Below are positions 24,141 to 33,007 of a stretch of 64,000 nucleotides of DNA, one piece after another. Within the stretch, counting starts at the first letter, position 1, and each line of letters starts with the position of its first letter. A program made the position numbers and the translations under genes. The notes under the pieces are model-generated. The model ran no database searches. It had not been told where the DNA came from and was given only the letters and a program-made list of their open reading frames with translations. The stretch comes from an uncultured Oscillospiraceae bacterium (lineage in GTDB: Bacteria > Bacillota > Clostridia > Oscillospirales > Acutalibacteraceae): contig CAJUNQ010000005.1 of the NCBI GenBank assembly GCA_910587835.1, positions 1 to 64,000 of the forward strand. Direction: 5' to 3'.

Positions 24141-25040
24141 TCAGGCCTCTGAAAGGGGCTCCTCCATGTCCCAGGCCGGGATAAAGTCTCCGCCCATCGC
24201 CTTGCGGGACTGGACAAAGCCACCCAGGTTCAGGCTGAATAACGCCTCCTGGACCTTGTGGAGCTCCCGCCGGGTAATGGGCCGGGACAGCTCCGGATAG
24301 CCGGGGACGCCTCCGGGCTCTCTGGCCTGGCCCCAAGGGGTGTATTGGGCCATCAGACTCACGGGGACGCCGGGGAAATCCCGGGCGATGCGCTCCAATA
24401 CCGCCATGGAGTTTTTGGTGTGACCCGGCAGAATCAGGTGCCGGATGAGCACGCCCCGGGTCATCATACCCGCCCCGTCGTAGACCGGGGGACCTGCCTG
24501 GCGCAGCATCTCCTGAATCGCCTTCACCGCTGTCTCCGGGTAGTCCTCTGCCCCGGACAGGTCCCGGGCAAGGGCGGGCTGGGCGTACTTAAGGTCCGGC
24601 AGGTACACGTCCACCAGACCCTCCAGGCTTTTCAGGGTCTCCGCCCGCTCGTAGCCCGAGGTGTTGTACACCACCGGGACAGGGAGCTTTTTGTGCAGCA
24701 ACGCCTGGCGGATGCCCGGCACAAAATGGGTGGGCGTTACCAGATTGATATTGTGGGCTCCCTGCTCAATCAGTCGGAAAAATATCTGACTGAGCTCCTC
24801 CGGGGTCACTGCCCGGCCAGGCAGTAAACCCGCGCTGATCTCATGGTTCTGGCAGTACCGGCATCTCAGGGGACACCCGGTGAAGAACACCGCCCCCGAC
24901 CCGTTTTTGCCGCTGATGGGCGGCTCCTCCCAGCGGTGCAGAGCGGCTCGGGCAATGCGGAGTTCCTCTGTCGCGCCGCAGGGGGTGTTTCCGTTTCGGG
25001 GGAGGCCGCAGAGCCGGGGGCACAGGCGGCAGGCCGTCAT
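24141..25040 (-). CDS. PflA-like radical SAM protein
   Basis: The 299-aa protein has the radical SAM CX3CX2C motif CPLRCRYC (C56, C60, C63) and a Cys-rich N terminus (C4, C7, C11, C21) as seen in the COG1313 group of pyruvate-formate-lyase-activase-like proteins. LVTPTHFVPGI and VYNTSGYE follow as expected. The family has no agreed reaction. The ATG at 25040 overlaps the stop of the exonuclease-PgeF gene (ATGA), so the longer open frame from 25199 is discarded. Confidence 0.9.
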   Translation of the reverse strand: MTACRLCPRLCGLPRNGNTPCGATEELRIARAALHRWEEPPISGKNGSGAVFFTGCPLRCRYCQNHEISAGLLPGRAVTPEELSQIFFRLIEQGAHNINLVTPTHFVPGIRQALLHKKLPVPVVYNTSGYERAETLKSLEGLVDVYLPDLKYAQPALARDLSGAEDYPETAVKAIQEMLRQAGPPVYDGAGMMTRGVLIRHLILPGHTKNSMAVLERIARDFPGVPVSLMAQYTPWGQAREPGGVPGYPELSRPITRRELHKVQEALFSLNLGGFVQSRKAMGGDFIPAWDMEEPLSEA

Positions 25041-26749
25041 GGCTCCAGGGCCAGCATAGCGCAGTTGCTGCCCCGTCTGCCCCGGGTCTTTCGGTGGGAG
25101 AACAGCAGGGTGCTCTCCTCCATGGTGCACACCCCGCCCAGGGTGATGTTCTCCTGGGGCACCCCGGCCCTGAGCAGAGACTGGCGGCAGCACTCCCACA
25201 GGTCCACATGATATTTGTCATGCTCCGGCCCGGCGACAAAGTCCTCCGCCCCTGGCAGCGACAGAAATTCCTTGGCCACGGGCTCATCCACCTCAAAGCA
25301 GTCCTTGCAAATGGAGGGCCCGATTGCCGCCAGCAGCCTTTGGGGGTTGCTGCCGAACTCCTCTCCCATGCGCTCTACCATCACTGCGGGCATACCTGCG
25401 GCAGCCCCCCGCCAGCCCGCGTGGGCCAGACCAATGGCATGATGCTCCGGGTCGTAGAAGTAGACGGGCACGCAGTCCGCCGCGAACACCACCAGCACAG
25501 TCCCGGGCACATTGGTGCACAGGCCGTCCGCGCTGGGAGTATCGCTGCGGTTCCAGATGCCCTGCCCCCCGTGGCTCCGGTCCACCCGAAGGACGTCTGT
25601 CTTATGCACCTGGGCCCCGCACACCAGGGCCTCCGGGTCAAAGCCCGCCGCGGAGCAGAACCGGCGATAGTTTTCCGTCACATTTTCGTCGCTGTCCCCC
25701 CGGCCAAAGCCCAGGTTCATGGCAGCGAACTCCTGGCCGCTGACGCCCCCCAGCCGGGTGGAGAAGGCGTGGCGCACCCCCTTGAGGGCCCTCCATTGGG
25801 GAAAGCGCAGCAGGCCCACGCCGTCTTTTACCTCCAGGTCCATATGGCCCACAGGACCGGGCAGGGCCTCCCGAGGGGGCTCTACCACGGGCACGATAAA
25901 GGTCTTTTTCGTCACCATAACACCCTCATACTTTTCTTTTATCATGACCCGGCCCACAAAACGGTAGCCGCAGTCCTTACATTGAAACTCTGTCTGAAAG
26001 CCCCGGTTCCGGGGAAGCCACTGGCCGTCCTGGCCGCAGTCCCCCCCGCAGTGGGGGCAGGAGAAGCGCAGGTACTCCGGCTTTACCCGCAGGTCGTCCA
26101 GCTCCCGCACATAGCTGGTGCGAAAGGTCATTTTCCGGTAGAATTCCTCGTCGCAGGCCTGGATGAAGGGCTGAATGGCCTTGGGGTCGAATATTTTCTC
26201 CAGAATGCGCAGGGTGACCAGGCTGTCGTCCAGGGCCCGGTGCTGCTCCATCTGAGAGACGTCGATTCCCAGCAGCTCAGCGGCCTTTTCCAGGCCCAGC
26301 TGCTTTGCCGTGTCCAGCCCCAGGCGTTCCTCCGCATACCGCTGCAGGTCGCAATAGCTGGTGAGAAAGGGCACCCGGGCCTGGCCGGTGTAGTACCGGC
26401 AGTTCTCGATCAGGGTGAGAATGTCAGAGGAGCCCCAGGTCATAAGCACCGCCCCGCCCAACCACTGGCGGAACTGCCGCACCGCGCTCATGTAGGACAT
26501 GCCGCCGGCCAGGTCCTCCTCCGTCAGGTTGGTAAGGCTGGCTGTGACCGAGTTCAGACGCTTGCCCACCTTGGGGCGCACAAAGCAGCTGAAGGCGTCC
26601 TCCGGGGGCAGGCTGCCGGGGCAGAGGTCCTGGGGGGTGCGCACGTTCTGGCGCCTGACAGCCCCGAACTCAATGATCTCGTTGATATAGCCCTTCCATT
26701 TCCAGGTGTAGGCGGCGTTCCATTCCAGGTCCAGAACCGCAATGTCCAA
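25037..26749 (-). CDS. DnaQ-like 3'-5' exonuclease fused to PgeF (YfiH laccase-domain) protein
   Basis: The 570-aa reading frame joins two unrelated proteins. Residues 1-205 are a DEDDh exonuclease: DLEWN (D7, E9), SSD (D109) and HRALDD (H170, D174). Residues 230-262 form a CX2C...CX2C zinc ribbon common in clostridial exonucleases of this type. Residues 303-570 are PgeF/YfiH, a purine nucleoside phosphorylase-like, peptidoglycan-editing protein, with its metal ligands in GAQVHK (H382), AADCVPV (C426) and HAGWRG (H443). PgeF is normally separate. No good ribosome binding site lies before Met303 (nearest GGAGG is about 22 nt away), so a single polypeptide is likely. Confidence 0.88.
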   Translation of the reverse strand: MDIAVLDLEWNAAYTWKWKGYINEIIEFGAVRRQNVRTPQDLCPGSLPPEDAFSCFVRPKVGKRLNSVTASLTNLTEEDLAGGMSYMSAVRQFRQWLGGAVLMTWGSSDILTLIENCRYYTGQARVPFLTSYCDLQRYAEERLGLDTAKQLGLEKAAELLGIDVSQMEQHRALDDSLVTLRILEKIFDPKAIQPFIQACDEEFYRKMTFRTSYVRELDDLRVKPEYLRFSCPHCGGDCGQDGQWLPRNRGFQTEFQCKDCGYRFVGRVMIKEKYEGVMVTKKTFIVPVVEPPREALPGPVGHMDLEVKDGVGLLRFPQWRALKGVRHAFSTRLGGVSGQEFAAMNLGFGRGDSDENVTENYRRFCSAAGFDPEALVCGAQVHKTDVLRVDRSHGGQGIWNRSDTPSADGLCTNVPGTVLVVFAADCVPVYFYDPEHHAIGLAHAGWRGAAAGMPAVMVERMGEEFGSNPQRLLAAIGPSICKDCFEVDEPVAKEFLSLPGAEDFVAGPEHDKYHVDLWECCRQSLLRAGVPQENITLGGVCTMEESTLLFSHRKTRGRRGSNCAMLALEP

Positions 26750-26800
26750 TGGCAGTCCCTCCTTTTCAGTATATTCAGCGGCTGCCCTTATGGGCTGCTG

Positions 26801-28630
26801 TTATCCGTTCTTTTTGCGGCTCTGCTGCTTCATCCTCTGCTCGTGAGACAGCACTGCCTTGCGCATACGCACGCTTTTGGGGGTGACCTCCACATACTCG
26901 CCCTCCCCGATGAATTCCAGACACTGCTCCAAACTCAGCACAGAGTGGGGCGTCAGCTTCAGGGCCTCGTCCGCCCCGGAGGAACGGGTGTTGGTGGCGT
27001 GCTTCTTTTTGCACACATTCACCACCAGGTCCTCGCTTTTGGGGCTGGCCCCTACAATCATCCCCTCATACACCTCCACGCCGGGCCCTATGAACATCCG
27101 GCCCCGGTCCTGGGCGTAAAACAGGCCATAGGCTGTGGCGACGCCGGTCTCAAAGGCCACCAGAGAGCCCTGCTGCCGCTGGGCAATGTCCCCCTTATAG
27201 GGCTCGTAGCCCTCAAACACATGGTTCATAATACCGTTGCCATTGGTGTCGGTGAGAAACTCTGAGCGGTAGCCCATCAGCCCCCGGGCGGGAATTTTGA
27301 ACTCCATATGGGTCATGCCGCCCTCCCGGGCGCCCATGTTGATGAGCTCTGCCTTGCGGGGGCCCAGCTTCTCCATCACTGCCCCCACATAGCTGTCCGG
27401 GGTCTCAATCATCAAAAGCTCCATGGGCTCCTGCTTCTGGCCGTCCTTCTCCTTCAGAATGACAGTAGGGGGGGACACCTGGAACTCGTAGCCCTGGCGG
27501 CGCATCTGCTCGATGAGAATGGACAGATGCAGTTCTCCCCGGCCCGAGACCTTGAAGGCGTCCATGCTCTCCGTCTCCTCCACCCGCATGGCCACATTGG
27601 TCTCCACCTCCTTGAACAGCCGGTCCCGCAGGTTTCGGGAGGTGACATATTTGCCCTCCTGCCCGGCAAAGGGGGAGTCGTTCACCTTGAACAGCATAGC
27701 CACGGTAGGCTCGTCAATTTTTACAAAGGGCAGGGGCTCGATGCAGTCCGCAGCGCAGGCGGTCTGGCCGATGTTCAGCTCGGCAATGCCCGACACGGCA
27801 ATAATGTCGCCCACCCCGGCAGACTCATGGCCCACCCGCTTCAGACCCTCAAACTGGTAGAGCTTGGTGATCTTGGCGTTCCTGTGGCCCTCCTCTCCGC
27901 CGCCGCAAATCGCCACCTGCTGGCCGGTCCTGATCACGCCCCGCTCGACCCGGCCAATGCCAATGCGGCCCACATACTCGTCGTAGTCAATGTTGGAGAA
28001 GCGCACCTGCGTGGGGCCGTCCAGGTCCCCCTCCGGGGCGGGGACCTCTCGGAGAATCATCTCAAACAGGGGGGTCATGTCTGTGCCGGGCTTCTCCGGG
28101 TCCAGCGTGGCGTAGCCCTCCCGGGCGGAGCAGTAGGCCACGGGAAATTCCAGCTGGTCGTCGTTGGCCCCCAGCTCAATAAACAGGTCCAGCACCTCGT
28201 CCACCACCTCGGCAGGGCGGGCGCCGGGGCGGTCGATCTTGTTCAGCACCACCAGGGGCTTTTTGCCCAGGCCCAGGGCCTTTTTCAGCACAAAGCGGGT
28301 CTGGGGCATACAGCCCTCAAAGGCGTCTACCAGCAGAATGACCCCGTCCACCATCATCAGCACCCGCTCCACCTCGCCGCCGAAGTCCGCGTGGCCGGGG
28401 GTGTCCACAATATTGATTTTTGTATCGCCGTATTTTACGGCCGTGTTTTTCGAGAGGATGGTAATGCCCCGCTCCCGTTCCAGGTCGCCCGAGTCCATCA
28501 CCCGCTCGGCCACAGCCTCGTTCTCCCGAAAGATGCCGCTCTGGCGCAGGAGCTGGTCCACCAGCGTGGTTTTGCCGTGGTCTACATGGGCGATAATCGC
28601 CACGTTTCTCAAATCGTTTCTGATACCCAT
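26801..28630 (-). CDS. typA: Ribosome-associated GTPase TypA/BipA
   Basis: The 609-aa translational GTPase helps ribosome assembly and stress adaptation. It has G1 AHVDHGKTT (14-22), G3 DTPGHADF, G4 NKID, EF-G-like domains II, III and V, and the TypA-specific C-terminal domain with a basic end (RMKQQSRKKNG). AAAGGATG precedes the ATG. A promoter lies at 28684-28712. The exonuclease-PgeF gene follows 51 nt downstream, so typA may head the six-gene unit. Confidence 0.96.
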   Translation of the reverse strand: MGIRNDLRNVAIIAHVDHGKTTLVDQLLRQSGIFRENEAVAERVMDSGDLERERGITILSKNTAVKYGDTKINIVDTPGHADFGGEVERVLMMVDGVILLVDAFEGCMPQTRFVLKKALGLGKKPLVVLNKIDRPGARPAEVVDEVLDLFIELGANDDQLEFPVAYCSAREGYATLDPEKPGTDMTPLFEMILREVPAPEGDLDGPTQVRFSNIDYDEYVGRIGIGRVERGVIRTGQQVAICGGGEEGHRNAKITKLYQFEGLKRVGHESAGVGDIIAVSGIAELNIGQTACAADCIEPLPFVKIDEPTVAMLFKVNDSPFAGQEGKYVTSRNLRDRLFKEVETNVAMRVEETESMDAFKVSGRGELHLSILIEQMRRQGYEFQVSPPTVILKEKDGQKQEPMELLMIETPDSYVGAVMEKLGPRKAELINMGAREGGMTHMEFKIPARGLMGYRSEFLTDTNGNGIMNHVFEGYEPYKGDIAQRQQGSLVAFETGVATAYGLFYAQDRGRMFIGPGVEVYEGMIVGASPKSEDLVVNVCKKKHATNTRSSGADEALKLTPHSVLSLEQCLEFIGEGEYVEVTPKSVRMRKAVLSHEQRMKQQSRKKNG

Positions 28631-28683
28631 TTTACTGACATCCTTTCTCCATGAAAGCGCGTTTCTTCATTTTCTAATCGTTT

Positions 28684-28712
28684 ATTATAACACGAAAACA
28701 CCGGTTTGAAAA
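28684..28712 (-). promoter_or_regulatory. typA promoter
   Basis: Read on the minus strand, TTTTCA and TATAAT are 17 nt apart, with the ATG about 55 nt downstream. Confidence 0.7.
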
Positions 28713-29091
28713 GCCCCTAGTTGTACGGGGGAGTGTCCTTTCGCGCATTTTATAGCGGGACTGATTTACAGGGGCAGTTCCCTATAATTACCCATTTATC
28801 CGGAGTTCCCGGAACGGAGACCTAGACAGGACCTCTATATAAAATCTGCAAAAGGGACACTCTCTTGAAACGAAGATTTTTTGTCGGCTCTCCAACGGCC
28901 GAGTGGAGGGACGAAGCACAAAAGTCATCCTGCCTGACCCATTGCGTGACAGGCCCCTCCGAACACTCCCGGCATGGGCTCTCCCCAAGCCCAATATCGG
29001 CTCCCACCAAGTCCGGCGTTGCTTTCACCAGGCCAGCTTCCACGGCTTCCCTCAAGCTCCGCCAGAGCACCCCGCCGCTCCCTGGCAAAGC
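28713..29091. other. Intergenic region with a possible 132-bp inverted-repeat element
   Basis: GAGTGTCCTTT (28731-28741) and AAAGGGACACTC (28851-28862) are near-perfect inverted ends, differing by one inserted base. No transposase or supported gene is inside or beside them. The remaining sequence to 29091 has only short frames without ribosome binding sites. Confidence 0.4.
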
Positions 29092-29119
29092 AAAAGGAGG
29101 GAGCAGCGGCTCCCTCCTT
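29092..29119 (-). terminator. Rho-independent terminator after the purine permease
   Basis: AAGGAGGGAG and CTCCCTCCTT form a perfect 10-bp stem. On the minus strand it is followed by TTTTGC. Confidence 0.85.
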
Positions 29120-29145
29120 CTCAGGCGATGAAATATTTCAGTCCC

Positions 29146-30546
29146 TTACATGGGCAGAATCAGCGTGACAATGCGCAGCGCAAACAGCCCAAAGGAGACC
29201 CACATGACCGGATGAATATCCTTTACCTTGCCGGTGCAGAGCTTCAGGATGACCCAGGCCACAATGCCAAACATAATGCCGTTGGCAATAGAGTAGGTGA
29301 AGGGCATCATCACCAGGGCCAAAAAGCCGCCTACCACGTCGGCAATGTCCCCGTCAAACTTCATTTTCAGCACAGACTTCATCATCAGCAGGCCCACAAA
29401 CAGCAGGGCCGGGGTGGTGGCAAAGCTGGGGATGGCCAGGAAGATGGGGGACAGGAACAGCGCCAGCACAAAGAAGATGGCCGTGGAAATGGCCGTAAGG
29501 CCGGTGCGGCCCCCCTCGGCCACGCCGGCGGTGGACTCCACATAGCTGGTGACTGTGGAGGTGCCCAGCACCGCGCCAGCCACTGTGCCAATGGCGTCGC
29601 TCATCAGGGCAGGGCCCGCGTTGGGCAGCTCGCCCTTTTTGTTCAGCAGGCCGCCCTGGTCGGCCACGCCGATGAGGGTGCCCACTGTGTCAAACAGGTC
29701 CACAAACAGGAACGCGAACACAATAGCCGCGAAGTTGACAAAATGCCCGGCCACAAAGCCAAAGTCAAACTGGAAGAAGGTGGGGGCCAAGGAGGGGGGC
29801 AAAAAGCCGCCGCTGAAGTCAGGAATCAAAGAGAAGCCCTGATACCAGCCGCACAGCTGGGCAATGATGCCCAGCACCCAGGTGGCCAGAATCCCCCACA
29901 GGATGGAGCCCTTGATTTTGAAATGCCACATAACGCCAATGAGAATGAGCCCCACAAAGGCCAACACCACCTCGGCGCTGCCCAGGTTGCCCAGAGCCAC
30001 CAGGGTAGAGGAGCTCACTGTGGCGGCGCCGTCCTCGCCCACAATGGCAAAGGCGTCGGTGGTGACAATGCCCGCGCCCTTAAGGCCCACAATGGAGATG
30101 AACAGGCCAATACCCGCCGAAATGCCGTACTTCAGGTTGGCGGGGACAGCGTTCACCAGAGTCTCCCGGAACTTGAAAATGGACAGAATGATGAAGATGA
30201 CGCCCTCCACCAGAATGGCGGTGAGGGCCACCTTCCAGGGGTCGGTGATGCCCATGCCCGTAAGCATAGGGCACACGGTGTAGGCAAAGTAGGCGTTAAG
30301 CCCCATGCCAGAGGCCAGCGCCACCGGGTAATTGGCAAACACACCCATGATGATGGTAGCAATGGCGGCGGACACGGCAGTGGCGGTAAACACCGCTCCC
30401 TGGTCCATGCCGGCGTCGGCCAGCATACTGGGGTTCACCGCCAGTATGTACGCCATGGAAAGGAAGGTGGTAATGCCGGCAATGACTTCGGTTTTTCCGT
30501 CGGTGCCATGCTCCTTCAGCTTAAAGTGCGCAAGTAATTTTTCCAA
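29146..30546 (-). CDS. NCS2 family purine (guanine/hypoxanthine) permease
   Basis: The 466-aa transporter belongs to the AzgA/PbuG branch of NCS2 permeases. It shows the GITTFLSMAYI first helix, the ASGMGLNAYFAYTV segment, the FVDLFDTVGTLIGVA motif and the TSYVESTAGVAEGGRTGL motif, with about 12-14 membrane helices. The likely start is TTG at 30546, because AAGGAGGG is 8 nt before it and the promoter (30604-30632) leaves no room for the upstream GTG at 30597. No purine riboswitch is seen in the roughly 50-nt leader. Confidence 0.92.
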   Translation of the reverse strand: MEKLLAHFKLKEHGTDGKTEVIAGITTFLSMAYILAVNPSMLADAGMDQGAVFTATAVSAAIATIIMGVFANYPVALASGMGLNAYFAYTVCPMLTGMGITDPWKVALTAILVEGVIFIILSIFKFRETLVNAVPANLKYGISAGIGLFISIVGLKGAGIVTTDAFAIVGEDGAATVSSSTLVALGNLGSAEVVLAFVGLILIGVMWHFKIKGSILWGILATWVLGIIAQLCGWYQGFSLIPDFSGGFLPPSLAPTFFQFDFGFVAGHFVNFAAIVFAFLFVDLFDTVGTLIGVADQGGLLNKKGELPNAGPALMSDAIGTVAGAVLGTSTVTSYVESTAGVAEGGRTGLTAISTAIFFVLALFLSPIFLAIPSFATTPALLFVGLLMMKSVLKMKFDGDIADVVGGFLALVMMPFTYSIANGIMFGIVAWVILKLCTGKVKDIHPVMWVSFGLFALRIVTLILPM

Positions 30547-30603
30547 ATCTTTCGCCCTCCTTAAAATGATTGGGCCCCGGAAACCTGTTCGGGGCACGCT
30601 ATT

Positions 30604-30632
30604 AGTATAACCGCATATTCAAAGAAAATCAA
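30604..30632 (-). promoter_or_regulatory. Promoter of the purine permease
   Basis: On the minus strand, TTGATT and TATACT are 17 nt apart. Confidence 0.8.
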
Positions 30633-30780
30633 CCGTTTTGTTACAATTTATTCATAGATTTTCTTGATTCTCCGAAAGAAATTTTTAAAACTGATGATTC
30701 TCCCTCTCCATTTATGTTCAACAAAAGAATTCGCCCTGCCCGCCTCTGATGGGGAAAGCCTGAAAATGCCGTGGCCCGTC

Positions 30781-30809
30781 TTGACTTCCCCAGCCCCCCG
30801 TGGTAAGAT
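30781..30809 (+). promoter_or_regulatory. Promoter of the PHP-domain gene
   Basis: TTGACT (30781-30786) and TAAGAT (30804-30809) are 17 nt apart, about 85 nt before the ATG. Confidence 0.75.
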
Positions 30810-30895
30810 TAGGAAAATTCCCGGCGTCTGGCTCCAACGGCCCCTGCCCCTTGCCGGGCCAGCCGTTGAAAACAGAACCGCAAGGAGGCGGAAAG

Positions 30896-31858
30896 ATGCT
30901 GAAAGATCAGGTGCTTTTACCCAAAACCGGCTTTTACAAGGCCAATCTCCACAGTCACACCGTTGTCTCAGACGGACGCTTTACCCCGGAGGAGGCCAAG
31001 GCCGCTTATCAGAAGGAGGGCTACTCTATTGTGGCCTTCACCGACCACCGGAAATATGTCTGGCATAAGGAGCTGGACAGCGAGGACTTTCTTGCCCTGG
31101 CGGCAGTGGAGGTTGACCTGACCGAGCAGGGCAAGGACTGGCCGGTGAGCAAGACCTACCATCTGAACCTGTTTGACACCGCCCCCTCCCCTCAGCGGGA
31201 GGAGCTGGACCTGCTGCCCCACTTTGCCTATGACGATAAGGAGGCCCTGAACCAGTACATTGCCCGAATGAACGAGCTGGGCTTTTTGGTGTGCTACAAC
31301 CACCCCTACTGGTCCTTGCAGAATTATGACGACTACAAGGACCTGCGGGGCCTGTTCGCCATGGAGATTTACAACCACGGCTGCGAGGTGGAGGGGCTTT
31401 ACGGCTTCAATCCCCAGTCCTATGACGAGATGCTCCGCACGGGCCAGCGGCTTGGCGCCCTTGCCACGGACGACAACCACAACGCCTGTCCCTTGAACGG
31501 CCCGGAGGGCGACTCCTTTGGGGGCTTTGTCCAAATTGCCGCCCAGCGGCTGGACTACCCCAGCGTGATCCAGGCCCTGCGGGAGAACCGCTTCTACTGG
31601 TCCATGGGCCCCCAGCTGAAGGGGGTGGAGATTCAGGACGGGCTGCTGAAAATCCACAGCTCTCCGGTGGAGAAGATTTTCGTCAAGCTGGAAAACCGGA
31701 ACTACTACCGCAAGCAGGTGCTCCCCGGCGAGAGTCTGGAATACGCGGAGTTCCCCCTGACCGGCAAGGAGGGCTGGCTCCGGGTGGAGGTAAAGGACAG
31801 CCGGGGGCTGCTTGCCGGCACCAGCGCGTTTTTTATTGACCAGCTGGCTGCGGACTGA
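30896..31858 (+). CDS. PHP-domain phosphoesterase
   Basis: The 320-aa protein has the first PHP motif NLHSHTVVSDGRFTPEE (H19, H21, D26), AFTDHRK, CYNHPYW and TDDNHN, the metal-binding set of PHP phosphoesterases. A beta-rich C terminus (about 235-320) follows. There is no signal peptide. AAGGAGGCGGAAAG directly precedes the ATG. The enzyme stands alone between a promoter and a terminator. The substrate is not predictable; relatives act on histidinol phosphate, nucleotides or unknown phosphoesters. Confidence 0.88.
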   Translation: MLKDQVLLPKTGFYKANLHSHTVVSDGRFTPEEAKAAYQKEGYSIVAFTDHRKYVWHKELDSEDFLALAAVEVDLTEQGKDWPVSKTYHLNLFDTAPSPQREELDLLPHFAYDDKEALNQYIARMNELGFLVCYNHPYWSLQNYDDYKDLRGLFAMEIYNHGCEVEGLYGFNPQSYDEMLRTGQRLGALATDDNHNACPLNGPEGDSFGGFVQIAAQRLDYPSVIQALRENRFYWSMGPQLKGVEIQDGLLKIHSSPVEKIFVKLENRNYYRKQVLPGESLEYAEFPLTGKEGWLRVEVKDSRGLLAGTSAFFIDQLAAD

Positions 31859-31921
31859 GAACCCCCTCTGCCGCCAGCCGGCCAGAGATTTACTCCTACA
31901 TTCTCTGGTCGACAGACGATG

Positions 31922-31968
31922 AAAAAGCCAGCCCGGCGGAAAGGCTTCTCCGCCGGGCTGGCTTTTTT
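31922..31968 (+). terminator. Rho-independent terminator, bidirectional
   Basis: AAAAAGCCAGCCCGGCGGA pairs perfectly with TCCGCCGGGCTGGCTTTTT. It serves the PHP gene and the convergent isomerase gene. Confidence 0.95.
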
Positions 31969-31996
31969 ATGCTGGGCAGAGCCGGGGACAGGCCCC

Positions 31997-32812
31997 TCAG
32001 TCCAGCCGCTCCCGCAGCCAGGCCATGGACTGCCTCAGACAGTCCAGCATGTCCCGGGCATTATAGTGCTCCACCGTGTAGACTCCGCTGTAGCCGTCCT
32101 GCTTCAGCAGCTCCAGCACCTGGGAGATTTTGATCTCCCCCTGGCCCACTGGGCAGGCGTAAAGGGTCATGCCGTCTACTGCCTCAGGTCCCTCGTCCCC
32201 ATGCACTGGGGTGAAAAGCCGGTCCTTCAGGTGCACATGGGTGATCTTCCCCCGCAGCGCCTCATAGGCCGAGAGCTCGTCCTCCGCCATAAACCGGAAG
32301 TTGCCGGTGTCAAAGCAGACGGACAGCTGAGGGCAGGCGTCCAGAAAGCGCAGCATCCCGGCGCTGGTGGCAAAGGGGGCGGCGGCCCCGTCAAAGTCCT
32401 CCATCACCAGGCTCAAGCCGGCCTTTTCGGCCAGCTGGCCCAGCCGGGCAGTGCCCTCAAGCATGTTCCGGGTCTGAATCTCCGTCTCCTCCGGGGTCCC
32501 CTGGGTGAACCCGGGGATTACCAGCAGCCGGTCCGCGTTCAGGTCCTTGGCCAGCTCAAAAATAGGCCCGGCCTGGCTCTCTATGTCCGTGTTGCGGCCA
32601 AAGTCGAAAAACACGGGAAGAGAGGAGATGGTCATGCCCAGCCCGGCCAGACCCCTGGTGAGGGCGTCCATATGCCGCCGGACAGTGGCCGCGGAGACCT
32701 CCACCTGGGTGACCCCCAGAGCCCGGGTCTCCTCCAAAGCCTTGTCAACAGAGATATCGCGCTGGCGGGCCATGTCAAGAATGTGGTCGAAAAAGGTTGC
32801 AAATACGGCCAT
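31997..32812 (-). CDS. Sugar phosphate isomerase/epimerase (AP endonuclease 2-like TIM barrel)
   Basis: The 271-aa protein matches the xylose isomerase-like TIM-barrel family. Visible metal-site strands are VMEDFDG (E137 region), VCFDTGNF, THVHLKD and the late VEHYN. These enzymes isomerise or epimerise keto-sugars or inositol derivatives. AAAGGAGCC lies before the ATG. The gene is monocistronic, followed by the shared terminator and preceded by repeat copy B. Confidence 0.88.
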   Translation of the reverse strand: MAVFATFFDHILDMARQRDISVDKALEETRALGVTQVEVSAATVRRHMDALTRGLAGLGMTISSLPVFFDFGRNTDIESQAGPIFELAKDLNADRLLVIPGFTQGTPEETEIQTRNMLEGTARLGQLAEKAGLSLVMEDFDGAAAPFATSAGMLRFLDACPQLSVCFDTGNFRFMAEDELSAYEALRGKITHVHLKDRLFTPVHGDEGPEAVDGMTLYACPVGQGEIKISQVLELLKQDGYSGVYTVEHYNARDMLDCLRQSMAWLRERLD

Positions 32813-32841
32813 AGAGATGGCTCCTTTCAGTCAAAAAATAT

Positions 32842-33007
32842 TAGGGCTTGTTTGAAAAATCGAAAACGCCGTCTTTTTACCCAGAAGCAGTCATCTTCTG
32901 CGTCGAAAATCCTCGTAATACGCAAGTATTCCTTGCGGTTTTCTCCTTGAAGCTGACCGCTTCTGGTCAAAATTCCGTCATTTCCTCTATTTTCAAACAA
33001 GCCCTAG
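32842..33007 (+). repeat. Inverted-repeat element, copy B (complete)
   Basis: The 166-bp element is bounded by perfect 17-bp inverted termini, TAGGGCTTGTTTGAAAA (32842-32858) and TTTTCAAACAAGCCCTA (32990-33006). The inside has a second long hairpin around AATACGCAAGTATT. There is no reading frame of note. It matches copy A (1-140) over its full visible length. Confidence 0.9.

Larger units (their letters stand above)
30547..30895. other. Divergent regulatory region
   Basis: It holds the minus-strand permease promoter and leader hairpin (GCCCCG/CGGGGC just before its ribosome binding site) and, about 150 nt away, the plus-strand promoter at 30781-30809. The middle part is A/T-rich without supported genes. 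Confidence 0.6.

Noticed and set aside
30547..30632. Purine riboswitch before the NCS2 permease
   Set aside because: The leader is about 50 nt long and lacks the conserved purine aptamer loops.
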